A stretch of DNA of 32,343 nt from Chloroflexota bacterium (GTDB taxonomy: Bacteria > Chloroflexota > Anaerolineae > Aggregatilineales > Phototrophicaceae). Positions 1-8,242 of this stretch are shown in pieces. The first letter of the stretch is position 1; every line of letters starts with the position of its first letter. A model generated the notes under the pieces. The model was given only the letters and a program-made list of their open reading frames with translations, did not search any database and was not told where the DNA came from. The stretch is from contig JAPPFH010000075.1 in assembly GCA_028875185.1 (NCBI GenBank), positions 1 through 32,343 on the forward strand, read 5' to 3'. Position numbers and translations under genes: made by a program.

Positions 1-461
1 CTACCATTTTGGACATCAGCCCATTTCTGGCAAATCCATTTCACATAAGACGTATAATACGAGTCCTGATGAAATCCCTGCCCGCTTTGACCCGGCTGCT
101 TGAAAAAGAGCATGGTTTGCAAAGCCAGTATGTCGGGCCCGATCAAAGCCTCCAGCACATCGACGACACGCGGGTGCAGCAAAAAGCGCTCGGCAATTTC
201 GCAGGTGCGATGGGGCATGTGGATGCGCTCGTAGAAGCCCCGGCGTTCAGCCTCGGTCGCGTCACCCGGCGGCGTGGGCAAGCCGGGCATGGCGCGCCGC
301 CCCGCCATCATGTCATCGGTGAATTCCGCCCATTCCCGCGCTTCCGCCGGCGCGACCAATCCGCGAACGACCAGATAACCATCGCGGCGGAATGACTTGT
401 ATTCGTCCACCCGTACTTGATAAGGCTCATGCGCTCGCGCTGGCGCCTCTGCTAGAACCAT
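1..461 (-). CDS. Phytanoyl-CoA dioxygenase (PhyH) family protein, 3' end cut by window edge
   Basis: This reading frame opens at an ATG (461) and stays open for 153 codons to the window edge, so the C-terminal part is missing. The protein reads as a PhyH-type Fe(II)/2-oxoglutarate oxygenase. It has an early FRRDGYLVVRGL segment typical of the family N-terminus, and GFHQDSYY near residues 129-136, where H131 and D133 form the first two ligands of the HxD...H iron triad. The distal His and the 2-oxoglutarate-binding Arg would lie outside the window. A GAGGG ribosome-binding site lies about seven bases before the ATG. The gene is divergent from the aldo/keto reductase at 618. Family members hydroxylate varied small molecules; the substrate cannot be told here. 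Confidence 0.85.
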   Translation of the reverse strand, partial: MVLAEAPARAHEPYQVRVDEYKSFRRDGYLVVRGLVAPAEAREWAEFTDDMMAGRRAMPGLPTPPGDATEAERRGFYERIHMPHRTCEIAERFLLHPRVVDVLEALIGPDILALQTMLFFKQPGQSGQGFHQDSYYTSYVKWICQKWADVQNG

Positions 462-480
462 GCTGCTACCCTCGATATCC

Positions 481-498
481 AATCTATATCATTAGATT
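481..498. promoter_or_regulatory. 18-bp palindrome, possible operator
   Basis: AATCTA-TATCAT-TAGATT is a perfect 6-bp inverted repeat with a 6-bp spacer. It lies about 20 bp upstream of the PhyH start (461) and 53 bp upstream of the reductase -35 box, in the short divergent region. Position and symmetry suit a regulator-binding site, but no regulator gene is nearby. Confidence 0.35.
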
Positions 499-550
499 AT
501 CGTGTTCTCGCAAGATTTGAAAGTATCGCGAAAGAAAACTTCGCCGGCGC

Positions 551-579
551 ATGACGTGGCGACGACGCGTCGCTATACT
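551..579 (+). promoter_or_regulatory. Sigma-70-type promoter for the aldo/keto reductase
   Basis: ATGACG (551-556) and TATACT (574-579) are separated by exactly 17 bp, 4/6 and 5/6 matches to the -35 and -10 consensus. This would start transcription near 586 and leave a leader of about 32 nt before the ATG at 618. Confidence 0.55.
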
Positions 580-617
580 TGTCGAAACCCGCGAATCGCA
601 AGCGAAAGGAATTGAAC

Positions 618-1658
618 ATGGAACAGCGAACCTTCGGCAACACGGATTTGACCTGCTCGGCGATCGGCTTCGGCACCTGGGAGCTGGGCACTACGCAGTA
701 CGGCGAGATAGACGTTGACGAAGCGGTGCGCGCCGTCCACATGGCAATTGACCATGGCGTCACCCTTTTCGATACGGCTGAAGTCTATGGACCCTACACG
801 TCTGAGGAGTTGCTGGCGCGCGGGCTAGGCGAGCGGCGCAAGGATATCGTGCTGGTGACCAAAGTGGGCTTCGTCTTCCATGACGATCCGTCCATCGTTG
901 GCGACGCCGCCATCACCGGGCGGGACGCCTCCGCCGCCTATATCACCGAACGGACCGAAGGCTGTCTGAAGCGCCTGAACACCGATTATGTCGACCTCAT
1001 GCTGATCCACTGGCCCGATCTCAAGACGCCTCATGATGAGACGATTGGCGCGCTGGAAGCGATGAAAGCGGCCGGCAAGATCCGCCACTACGGCGTATCC
1101 AACTACGATGTGCCAATGATGGAAGCCTGCCAGCAGGTGGGCAGCCTGGCTGCAAATCAGGTCGGCTACAACTTGTTTGACCGCCGTGTCGAGGGGGCGG
1201 TATTACCCTATTGCCGCGAGGGTGGGATTGGCTTCATGGCTTACGGCAGCCTGGCATTCGGCTTGCTGACTGGCGCGCTGAAGCCCGACACTGTTTTCGC
1301 CGAGAATGACTGGCGCGGGCGCGGCATGGCTTTTGGCTTGCCGCTCTTCGAGCGCGAGAATTTCTTGAAGGAACTCCGCGTCACCGAGCGCCTGAAGGAG
1401 ATGGCAGCCGGCTACGGCAAGTCCGTGGCGCAATTGGCGCTGGCATGGGTGCTGAGCCATCCAGCGGTGACTGTCGGCTTGGTGGGCATGCGCAACGAAC
1501 GCGAACTGGAAGAGAATATCGCCGCAGTCGATTGGCGCTTGACCGCTGAAGATCGCGATGCGATCAACCGCATCTTCGCCGAAGAAGGCGTACCGACGCA
1601 TGCGGAGTCCAGGCAGATGACGGATACCGGCAAAGGGGGCGAGTCACACGCCAAGTAG
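618..1658 (+). CDS. Aldo/keto reductase
   Basis: A 346-residue NADPH-dependent oxidoreductase of the aldo/keto reductase superfamily with a (beta/alpha)8 barrel. The catalytic tetrad is visible: D52 in FDTAEVYG, Y57, K82 in VTKVGF and H131 in LIHWPD. The N-terminal FGNTDLTCSAIGFGTW and C-terminal GLVGMRN segments match the AKR family that includes YajO/Tas-like enzymes. The frame is open from 579, but I place the start at 618 because GAAAGGA lies seven bases before that ATG and the protein then begins at the usual family N-terminus. The gene is monocistronic, ending in a hairpin repeat before the convergent desaturase gene. The substrate is unknown; sugars or small aldehydes are typical. Confidence 0.92.
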   Translation: MEQRTFGNTDLTCSAIGFGTWELGTTQYGEIDVDEAVRAVHMAIDHGVTLFDTAEVYGPYTSEELLARGLGERRKDIVLVTKVGFVFHDDPSIVGDAAITGRDASAAYITERTEGCLKRLNTDYVDLMLIHWPDLKTPHDETIGALEAMKAAGKIRHYGVSNYDVPMMEACQQVGSLAANQVGYNLFDRRVEGAVLPYCREGGIGFMAYGSLAFGLLTGALKPDTVFAENDWRGRGMAFGLPLFERENFLKELRVTERLKEMAAGYGKSVAQLALAWVLSHPAVTVGLVGMRNERELEENIAAVDWRLTAEDRDAINRIFAEEGVPTHAESRQMTDTGKGGESHAK

Positions 1659-1673
1659 CTCTCCGACGTGTAG

Positions 1674-1694
1674 GGGCGAGCCACTGGCTCGCCC
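1674..1694. repeat. REP-like hairpin, copy 1
   Basis: GGGCGAGCC-ACT-GGCTCGCCC forms a perfect 9-bp stem with a 3-nt loop, preceded by GTAG. It lies 16 bp after the reductase stop, between convergent genes, and could act as a terminator or mRNA 3' stabiliser. It belongs to a hairpin family found throughout the window. Confidence 0.8.
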
Positions 1695-1727
1695 TCTGTT
1701 GCATATAGTTTACCCACCCTTTCTAGT

Positions 1728-2906
1728 TCAGCCTTCCCGCAGTCCCGCCGGCGCCAGCTCGCCGATTGAGCGTTCCAATTCAGTGGATGAATGACGGGAT
1801 TCGTCTTCGTCGATCGGTTCCGGATTGGCGGTCGCGGGCAGTGGTGTATCGTACTGATAATCCGGCTCGGACTTCTGCCGATCCCAGGCCAAGCGCATTT
1901 CCCGCCAGGCGCCCAAGAGCGTTCGCGGGGCCGGCATATCATCTTTTATCTCCTGGTAGAGCTTGCCGAGGTTATAGCAAGGCACACCGGCGTACATGTG
2001 ATGCTCGATATGCCAGTTCATGCGCCAGTACAAGAACGAGAATAGCGGATTCAACTTTATTGATCGCGTGTTTTTACGGAAGTCGCGACTGTAATCGCGC
2101 AAGCCGCAATGCTGCGTCAAGCCGACAAAATACGAAAGCCAGTTGCCGATGAAAGCTGGCAAAATAAGAATGAGCGGCAGCACCCACCAGCCGCTCGCGA
2201 TGGCGATGATCAGCACAGCGCCGTGGAACGCGAGCAAAAAGCGCGACCACATAATCGACCGCCGATGCTGATCGGGTTGATCGGAATGCAAAGCCGTCAG
2301 CCACTCGTTGATCGGTGCCCGCTCATCCGCCGGCACGCGCCCAACGGCGCCAAGCGCGGTGATGATCAAGGTCGAGATGAAGCCGCCCTTGCCGAAGGTG
2401 CGACCGCGCTGCGTCAACAGGTTGATGGTGAACATTTGCAGCATGAAGGACGACGCCAGCGATGGTTCCAGCGGCAGCAGATTCTCGCGATCGCCTTCCG
2501 GGTGCAGCGTGTAGCGATGGTGATAAGTGTGGCTGCTGGCGTAATCGAAGGCGTCCCACCAGCCGATCAGACTGAAGAAATACAGGAAGGCTTTGTTGAG
2601 CCACTTGGTCTTGAAGACGGTGCCATGCCCCAATTCATGCGGCGCTGTGCCGGTGAAAAAGCTCGCCACTGTACCATGAAAAAACAGCGCGGCCAGCATC
2701 GCTAGCCAAAGCTCATTCCACCAGAAAGCGAACACCAGCGCGCCGGTCACGACAAATAGCGCGGCATGCCCGCCAGCCTGAAACCAGCCTTGGGCGTCGC
2801 TCCGCCGCGATAGCTCGCGCAGCCGCCCCGGCTTCATCGGGCAACGATACCAGTCGACGCGCAGCGTCTTCCTTATTTCAGAAAGTGGTTGATAAGTCAT
2901 CGCCAC
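1728..2906 (-). CDS. Membrane fatty acid desaturase-type protein
   Basis: A 392-residue integral membrane di-iron protein of the fatty acid desaturase superfamily. The three histidine boxes are present: HELGH (about 90-94), HTYHH (126-130) and HIEHH (299-303), with an extra QHCG at 265-268. Hydrophobic segments lie around residues 48-90, 104-118 and 225-262, as expected for two membrane hairpins with cytoplasmic His clusters. The charged C-terminal 50 residues are family-variable. The start may be GTG at 2906, with AGGA about ten bases upstream, or ATG at 2900. Such enzymes desaturate or hydroxylate lipid acyl chains or related substrates at the cytoplasmic membrane. The electron donor is not encoded nearby, so the substrate stays open. 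Confidence 0.85.
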   Translation of the reverse strand: MAMTYQPLSEIRKTLRVDWYRCPMKPGRLRELSRRSDAQGWFQAGGHAALFVVTGALVFAFWWNELWLAMLAALFFHGTVASFFTGTAPHELGHGTVFKTKWLNKAFLYFFSLIGWWDAFDYASSHTYHHRYTLHPEGDRENLLPLEPSLASSFMLQMFTINLLTQRGRTFGKGGFISTLIITALGAVGRVPADERAPINEWLTALHSDQPDQHRRSIMWSRFLLAFHGAVLIIAIASGWWVLPLILILPAFIGNWLSYFVGLTQHCGLRDYSRDFRKNTRSIKLNPLFSFLYWRMNWHIEHHMYAGVPCYNLGKLYQEIKDDMPAPRTLLGAWREMRLAWDRQKSEPDYQYDTPLPATANPEPIDEDESRHSSTELERSIGELAPAGLREG

Positions 2907-2940
2907 ACTCTGCTATTGTCCTAGATCTTTGACTGAATGT

Positions 2941-2946
2941 ATTCTA
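2941..2946 (-). promoter_or_regulatory. Possible -10 box for the desaturase gene
   Basis: On the minus strand this is TAGAAT, a 5/6 match to the -10 consensus. It would start transcription about 28 nt before the GTG at 2906. No good -35 box accompanies it, so the call is weak. Confidence 0.3.
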
Positions 2947-3065
2947 GCCTTAATTGTCGGTTAATTCATCTTTAACTGCGCGGCGCCGGCATTTGTAGCG
3001 GCGCGTAGACATTCTGTGTTACCATTTAGGCGAGTGAAGGTCATAGACAAAGGAATGAGTTCGAT

Positions 3066-4409
3066 ATGATCCGCAAACTAAGTATCACAGCGCTTTTTGT
3101 ACTGATGTTGGGATTGTTGGCGGGCTTCGCCGTCGCGCAAGACGCCGTCAGCATTACCGTCCGCTGCAAAGCCAGCCCGCCGGAAGAAGATTGGCGCTGC
3201 AACAGCTTCGCCGTGGTCGAAGAGCAGGTCGAAGCCGATCTGGGCATCGAGATTGACTTGAATCTGATTCAAGACAATGCTGGCTGGGGCGACTACAAGA
3301 ACGAATTCGTGCTGGCGTCGGAAGCCGGTGAAGCGCCCGATATCATCCTGTCCGGGCATGAAGACATTGGCGCCTGGGCGCCGGCCGGCTTCATCATCCC
3401 GCTGGATGACGTGATCCCCATGCACAGCGAATTTGATGACATTGTGCCTTCGCTTTGGGATTCGCACGGTTACGCGGGCCAGATCTGGGGCATCCCGCAA
3501 GATGCCGAAGCGCGCCCGATCTTCTACAGCAAGCTGCTGCTGCGCGACCTGGGCTGGAGCGAAGATGACATTGAATCGCTGCCCGACCGCGTAGTCGCTG
3601 GCGAATGGACCTTCGCCGATATGCTGGCGACAGCCGAAGCCGCCATTGACGAAGGCGTCGTTGACGCTGGCAATGGCTGGTGGCATCGCCCGAGCAACGG
3701 TCCCGACTTCCTCTATTACTACTACGGTCATGGCGGCGAAGTCCTCGATATGGAAGGCAACCTGGTCGTCGACCGCGACGCCTTGGTCGCGACTTATGAG
3801 CTGCTGGGCGGGGCGGTTGAGTCTGGCGTGCTGCGCTCGGATATCATCGGTCTCGATTGGGGCGAAGTCTGGCATCCGACAGTGGGGCAGGCTGAAACTG
3901 TGCTCTTCGCCGCTGGCGGCACCTGGAATTGGCCCAACTGGGCGATCAATTATGTTGCCGACAAAGGCGGGGATGAATATCTCTTCGAGAATATCGGGCT
4001 GACGCTCATTCCGGCAATGGCAACGGGCAAGGCGATCACCTTGACGCACCCGCTGACCTATATGATCAGCAGCGGCAGCGAAAATCCCGATGTCGCTCTG
4101 GCGCTGATCGCGGCGATCACCACGCCTGAGCACAATAACAAGCACGCCATCGACAGCTTCCACCTGGGCATTTTGAACGCGCAGTTGGAATCGGAGGCTT
4201 ACGCCAACAACCGCTTGCTGAGCAGCGCGCACTACATGCTTGATCACACGACGGCGCTGCCCAACCATCCGGGCTGGAACGCCTGGTCGGGCGCCTACTT
4301 CCTCGGCATCCAAGCCGTTGAGACGGGCGAAGCCGACGCGGCCGGCGCGGCTGACATCGCCATCGCGCAGATGCAGAACGAACTGGGCGACGGCATCGCC
4401 GTGCGCTAA
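3066..4409 (+). CDS. Extracellular sugar-binding protein of ABC importer 1
   Basis: A 447-residue solute-binding protein of the MalE/UgpB type. It starts with a Sec signal peptide (charged MIRK, hydrophobic core 5-22, cleavage probably after AVA before QDAV) and has no lipobox Cys. The mature part shows the family pattern: an early NSFAVVEEQ segment, then EAPDIILSGHED, WGIPQDAEARPIFYSK and YMISSGSENPDVALALIA. It would capture a carbohydrate or related solute outside the membrane and deliver it to the permeases at 4576 and 5556. AAAGGA lies 11 bases before the ATG. A possible extended -10 (TGTTACCAT, 3017-3025) lies upstream. It is followed by a small hairpin (4411-4422) and two REP-like hairpins before the permease. 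The ligand cannot be deduced; a phosphodiesterase gene downstream suggests glycerophospho-compounds as one option. Confidence 0.88.
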   Translation: MIRKLSITALFVLMLGLLAGFAVAQDAVSITVRCKASPPEEDWRCNSFAVVEEQVEADLGIEIDLNLIQDNAGWGDYKNEFVLASEAGEAPDIILSGHEDIGAWAPAGFIIPLDDVIPMHSEFDDIVPSLWDSHGYAGQIWGIPQDAEARPIFYSKLLLRDLGWSEDDIESLPDRVVAGEWTFADMLATAEAAIDEGVVDAGNGWWHRPSNGPDFLYYYYGHGGEVLDMEGNLVVDRDALVATYELLGGAVESGVLRSDIIGLDWGEVWHPTVGQAETVLFAAGGTWNWPNWAINYVADKGGDEYLFENIGLTLIPAMATGKAITLTHPLTYMISSGSENPDVALALIAAITTPEHNNKHAIDSFHLGILNAQLESEAYANNRLLSSAHYMLDHTTALPNHPGWNAWSGAYFLGIQAVETGEADAAGAADIAIAQMQNELGDGIAVR

Positions 4410-4434
4410 TCCGCAACTGCGGTAACCAGGGTAG

Positions 4435-4455
4435 GGGCGACCGATCAGGTCGCCC
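4435..4455. repeat. REP-like hairpin, copy 2
   Basis: GGGCGACC-GATCA-GGTCGCCC, an 8-bp perfect stem preceded by GTAG. It starts 26 bp after the binding-protein stop inside the operon, between the first and second genes. Confidence 0.8.
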
Positions 4456-4536
4456 GTTGCGCCCGCAGCCGGGTGATCTTGCAGGGTATACCCAATTGGG
4501 TTGCCCGCCGCGGCCGACACAGCGTTGACATGGTAG

Positions 4537-4557
4537 GGGCGGCCCACTGGGTCGCCC
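4537..4557. repeat. REP-like hairpin, copy 3
   Basis: GGGCGGCCC-ACT-GGGTCGCCC, a 9-bp stem with one G-T wobble, preceded by GTAG. It lies just 19 bp before the permease ATG at 4576, so it could affect both mRNA decay and access to that start. Confidence 0.8.
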
Positions 4558-4575
4558 GCAAGCCAGTTGCAACTT

Positions 4576-5559
4576 ATGTCCGAATCAGACACTAAAGCCA
4601 AACCGTCAGCCGCTTTCTTGCAGAGCCGGCGAAACGCCCTAAGATCTTACTTGGGCGCTTACGGCTTCATGGCGCCGGCCGGCGTCCTCGTCATTATCTT
4701 CTTCTTGGTCCCGGTCGCCATTGTTCTTTACCTCAGCGTCACCAACCTGGCCAGCTCCAACTTCACGTCTGACCTGGCCAGGATGGAGTTTATTGGCTTA
4801 AAGAATTATGAAACGCTGCTGAACGATCAGTTCGCGCGCAAAATATTTTTCAATACAATTTTCTATGTCCTGGTCACGCTCTCTATTTTTAACGTCTCGC
4901 TGGCGTTGGTGGTGTCGCTGCTGACGACGCACATCGACCGCAGCGCCGGCTTCGTCTTTCGCGCTCTGTGGATTCTGCCGCGCATCACTTCCCCGGTCGT
5001 CTACATCTTGATCTGGAAGCGCATGATGGCGGAGGCGCCATTCGGCATCCTCAATCAATTCAACGAGCTCTTGGGGCAGCCGACTTACAACTACGTCTCG
5101 ACCAATCCCTGGGTCTTCGTCGTGGTGGTCAACGGCTTCATCGGCGTGTCTTTCGGCATGATCATCTTCACCTCAGCGATCGAGTCGATACCCAAAGATC
5201 TGCTAAACGCCTCGCTGGTCGATGGCTCGTCGCGCATGCAGCGCATCCGGTATGTGATCTTGCCTTTGATCCGCTGGCCCCTGCTATTCGTCGTCACCTA
5301 TCAGACCTTGTCGCTCTTGACCTCCTTCGTCGAGATTCAGCTTTTGACCGATGGCGGACCCGGGCTTTATCGCACCGAGGTCTGGTCGCTGACGGCTTTT
5401 CATCGAGCGCTCTCCAATTATTTCGGCAATGCCCAATGGGGCTATGGCTCGGCTTTTGCCGTGCTGTTGGTCATGATTGGCGTGGTGCTGGCGGTGATCT
5501 ATATGCGCGTCTTCCGCTTTGATGAGTTGGTGGCTGAACCGCGGGTGGAGGCGCTATGA
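4576..5559 (+). CDS. ABC importer 1 permease, MalF type
   Basis: A 327-residue six-helix inner-membrane permease. The first helix is around residues 28-53 and the EAA loop that contacts the ATPase reads LLNASLVDGSSRMQRIRYVI with the following LPLIRWPL. It would form the translocation pore with the MalG-type partner encoded next. I use the ATG at 4576 rather than the TTG at 4567; neither has a clear Shine-Dalgarno sequence, and the REP-like hairpin just upstream suggests weak or regulated initiation. The stop overlaps the next start (ATGA, 5556-5559), indicating translational coupling with the second permease. Confidence 0.88.
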   Translation: MSESDTKAKPSAAFLQSRRNALRSYLGAYGFMAPAGVLVIIFFLVPVAIVLYLSVTNLASSNFTSDLARMEFIGLKNYETLLNDQFARKIFFNTIFYVLVTLSIFNVSLALVVSLLTTHIDRSAGFVFRALWILPRITSPVVYILIWKRMMAEAPFGILNQFNELLGQPTYNYVSTNPWVFVVVVNGFIGVSFGMIIFTSAIESIPKDLLNASLVDGSSRMQRIRYVILPLIRWPLLFVVTYQTLSLLTSFVEIQLLTDGGPGLYRTEVWSLTAFHRALSNYFGNAQWGYGSAFAVLLVMIGVVLAVIYMRVFRFDELVAEPRVEAL

Positions 5560-7133
5560 CGGCGCGCGCGAGCCTGTTCGACGCGGGCAAGCTCAAAATC
5601 GACGAGACGCCGCCCACCCTGGCGCAGGATTTGTTCAGCGCCCTGCGTTTGGGCCTCATCGGAATACTTGTCATGCTGGCCGCCGCCTTTTTCTTCAGCG
5701 GCGTCGTGGGCCCGCTCTTTGCGCTGGGCAATGTCGAAGAGACGGTGATGGATGTCTTGACCCGTCTCGCGTTGCTGGCGCTGCCCTTCGTCGCCTACAT
5801 CGCCGCCGCCAGCGTGGCCCGCCGCTATACCGCTGCGGATACGGGGAGAGCGCTGGGCTTGGCGTTTACGACCACCATCATATTGTTTGCCGCCATTTCA
5901 GCGGGCCACTATGCCTTTAGTTACGGCGCCTTCGCGCCCCGGCCATCGCTTCAGATGACGCTGAGCCAGACTGAGGCCGGCATTCGCGTCGAATCAATTG
6001 TCCCCGGTGGCGCCGCCGACATAGCCGAAATGCAGGTCGGCGATGTCATCACCGCGATTCGGCGCGATAAGGTGGATTTGGCGGCTTTCAACAAACGCGT
6101 CGGCCAATCAGAGGAAGATGCGCCGCTCCGTCTGCGCTTCATCCGCGGCGCTGAAGAAATGCAGGAGACTGTCCGCGTCGTCGTGCAATCCGATAAACAG
6201 TTGAACGCCATAATTCCGGGCCTCGCCATTGCGCTGGTCTTCACCGCGATCATCGTATTCTTGCCCGGTCACTGGGCGCCGTATATTGCGCTGATCGGTT
6301 TGCTGTCGCCACTCATTGTCGGCTATTTCTGGGTGATCGTCGCCACCTTCTCTTACCGCACGGAAGGGCTTGTCCCCCTTGACAGCAACGACAATTTCGG
6401 CGGCTTCACCTTGAAAAACTGGGAGTCGATCTTCGCCGGCAACATCGCTGGCTTGGAGTTCAATATATGGCCCATTTTGATGACCTCGCTGGCGATCGCC
6501 TTGGTTATGACTTTTGTCGTCTTGTTGGTGTCGTCAATGGCTGGCTATGCCCTTTCGCGCATGCACTTTCCCGGTCGCCGTTTTTTCTTGTCCTTCACCT
6601 TGATCCTGCATGGCTTTCCCGCCATTACGCTCTTGATCCCCATCTTTTTTGTGCTGCTGCGCTTGGGCGAGCTGCCGGTCATCGGCGAGTTGATCGGCTT
6701 CAACAGCATCGGCGGAATCGCCTTGGTCATGGTCGCTTTTCAACTGCCGCTCGGCGTTTGGCTGATGAAAGGCTTTTTCGATAACATCCCCTGGGATATG
6801 GAGCGCTCGGCGCTCATTGACGGCGCCTCCCGCTTCCGCACTTATTGGGAGATTCTGCTGCCGCAGATCCGGCCGGGTTTGCTGGCGCTGGGCATTTTCG
6901 CTTTCATCGGCGGCTGGAACGCCTATATCATCCCAGCCACCTATTCGATTGGATCCGGCGTCAGCAATTTGCCGGTGTTCTTGAATGAATTGATTGACGA
7001 GACCGCCCCGGTCGATTGGAATCAGGTAGCGGCGGTCGGGCTCTTCCAATTGATTCCGATCTTCATCTTCTTCATCTTCGCTCAGGAATATCTCTTGAAT
7101 ATCTACGCCGGCGGCACGAAGGGAAGCTCCTAA
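5556..7133 (+). CDS. ABC importer 1 permease, MalG type, with extra N-terminal membrane + PDZ module
   Basis: At 525 residues this is nearly twice the usual MalG length of about 280. The C-terminal part (about 240-525) is a standard permease with a YALSRMHFPGRR segment, the EAA loop ERSALIDGASRFRTYWEILL (416-435) and FIGGWNAYIIP. The first 240 residues are unusual: three predicted helices (about 31-56, 66-87, 99-118), then a PDZ-like domain at about 131-212, then a fourth helix (219-238) leading into the canonical first helix. The PDZ part shows GIRVESIVPGGAADIAEMQV, then GDVITAI. Charge distribution (RR and R between helices 2 and 3, acidic residues between 1 and 2) and the known cytoplasmic N-terminus of MalG place the PDZ domain outside the membrane, near where the binding protein docks. 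The ORF is continuous with no frameshift. Confidence 0.88.
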   Translation: MTARASLFDAGKLKIDETPPTLAQDLFSALRLGLIGILVMLAAAFFFSGVVGPLFALGNVEETVMDVLTRLALLALPFVAYIAAASVARRYTAADTGRALGLAFTTTIILFAAISAGHYAFSYGAFAPRPSLQMTLSQTEAGIRVESIVPGGAADIAEMQVGDVITAIRRDKVDLAAFNKRVGQSEEDAPLRLRFIRGAEEMQETVRVVVQSDKQLNAIIPGLAIALVFTAIIVFLPGHWAPYIALIGLLSPLIVGYFWVIVATFSYRTEGLVPLDSNDNFGGFTLKNWESIFAGNIAGLEFNIWPILMTSLAIALVMTFVVLLVSSMAGYALSRMHFPGRRFFLSFTLILHGFPAITLLIPIFFVLLRLGELPVIGELIGFNSIGGIALVMVAFQLPLGVWLMKGFFDNIPWDMERSALIDGASRFRTYWEILLPQIRPGLLALGIFAFIGGWNAYIIPATYSIGSGVSNLPVFLNELIDETAPVDWNQVAAVGLFQLIPIFIFFIFAQEYLLNIYAGGTKGSS

Positions 7134-7159
7134 TGCCGCATCGGCGGGAGCGCTAGACA

Positions 7160-8242
7160 ATGGAAATCAGAATCGACAATCTGACCAAGAAATTCGGCGA
7201 TGTGGTCGGCGTCGAAGACTTGACGCTGCATATCGATGATGGCGAATTTGTGGCTTTTCTGGGTCCCTCGGGCTGTGGCAAGACGACCACGCTCTTGACC
7301 CTGGCGGGCATCTACAAGCCGACGGATGGTCTCATCCGCTTCGGCGAGCGGGTCGTCAACACCGTGCAGCCGAAAGACCGCAATATCGGCATGGTCTTCC
7401 AAAGCTACGCCCTCTATCCCCACATGACCATCTTCCAGAATATCGCTTATCCGCTGAAGCTGAAGAAAACGCCGAAGAATGTTCAGAACGAGCGCGTGCG
7501 GCAGGTCGCCAATGTCATGGGCATCGGCGAATTGCTCGATCGCCGGCCCGGGCAGTTATCCGGCGGGCAGCAGCAGCGCGTCGCCTTGGGGCGCGCCTTG
7601 GTCAAAGAACCGGATGTCCTGCTATTTGACGAACCGCTTTCCAATTTGGACGCGCGCCTGCGCCTGACCATGCGCGGGGAGATCAAGCACTTGCAGAAGA
7701 ACCTGGGAATCACCTCAATTTACGTGACCCACGATCAACTGGAAGCGATGACCATGGCCGACCGCATCGCCGTGATGAACCGCGGGCGCCTGCAGGCTTT
7801 TGACGCCCCTGATGAATTGTATGATCGACCGAAGACGCTATTCGTCGCTGGCTTTGTCGGCAACCCGCCGATGAACTTCCTCAATGTCTCCGTTTCGCAA
7901 TCGAATGGGCATTTTCTCGCTGAAGCGGAGACGATTCAGCTGCCCTTGGGCGCGGACCGTGGCGAGCCTCCGGCGCGTCATGGCGGGGCGGTCGTCATGG
8001 GCATTCGGCCTGAAGATATTCAGATCGCCGCTGACGGCGATGTGACCGGCGAGATCTTCGTGGTGGAACCTCTCGGTCGCGAAGACTTGATCGATGCGCG
8101 CGTGGGCGAGCACAGTTTCATCTTGCTCGCCGATACCGAAAAGCAGCACCGCGCCGGCGAAAGCGTCTCGCTGAAATTCGATATGACGCAGGCGCAGTTC
8201 TTCGATCCCCAGACTGAACGTTCTCTGCTTTGGCATCATTGA
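7160..8242 (+). CDS. ABC importer ATP-binding protein, MalK/UgpC/MsmK type
   Basis: A 360-residue cytoplasmic ATPase. Walker A is GPSGCGKTT (35-43), the Q-loop lies in GMVFQSYALYP, the signature is LSGGQQQR (133-140), Walker B is VLLFDEPLSNLDARLR, and the H-loop is YVTHDQLEAMTMADR. A C-terminal regulatory/TOBE-like region (about 235-360, with VMGIRPEDI) is typical of carbohydrate importers. GGGAG lies ten bases before the ATG. It follows the permease by 26 bp and is overlapped by the next gene by 13 bp (4 bp if the TTG at 8239 is used). It is the only importer ATPase in the window, so it may also serve the importer at 17174-20944, as MsmK-type ATPases do elsewhere; that sharing is inference. 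Confidence 0.93.
   Translation: MEIRIDNLTKKFGDVVGVEDLTLHIDDGEFVAFLGPSGCGKTTTLLTLAGIYKPTDGLIRFGERVVNTVQPKDRNIGMVFQSYALYPHMTIFQNIAYPLKLKKTPKNVQNERVRQVANVMGIGELLDRRPGQLSGGQQQRVALGRALVKEPDVLLFDEPLSNLDARLRLTMRGEIKHLQKNLGITSIYVTHDQLEAMTMADRIAVMNRGRLQAFDAPDELYDRPKTLFVAGFVGNPPMNFLNVSVSQSNGHFLAEAETIQLPLGADRGEPPARHGGAVVMGIRPEDIQIAADGDVTGEIFVVEPLGREDLIDARVGEHSFILLADTEKQHRAGESVSLKFDMTQAQFFDPQTERSLLWHH

Noticed and set aside
3078-4601. Long open frame on the minus strand opposite the first binding protein (507 codons)
   Set aside because: It is the antisense shadow of a well-supported binding-protein gene; its translation has no recognisable domain and is rich in the Arg/Gln/Val pattern seen in all antisense frames here.
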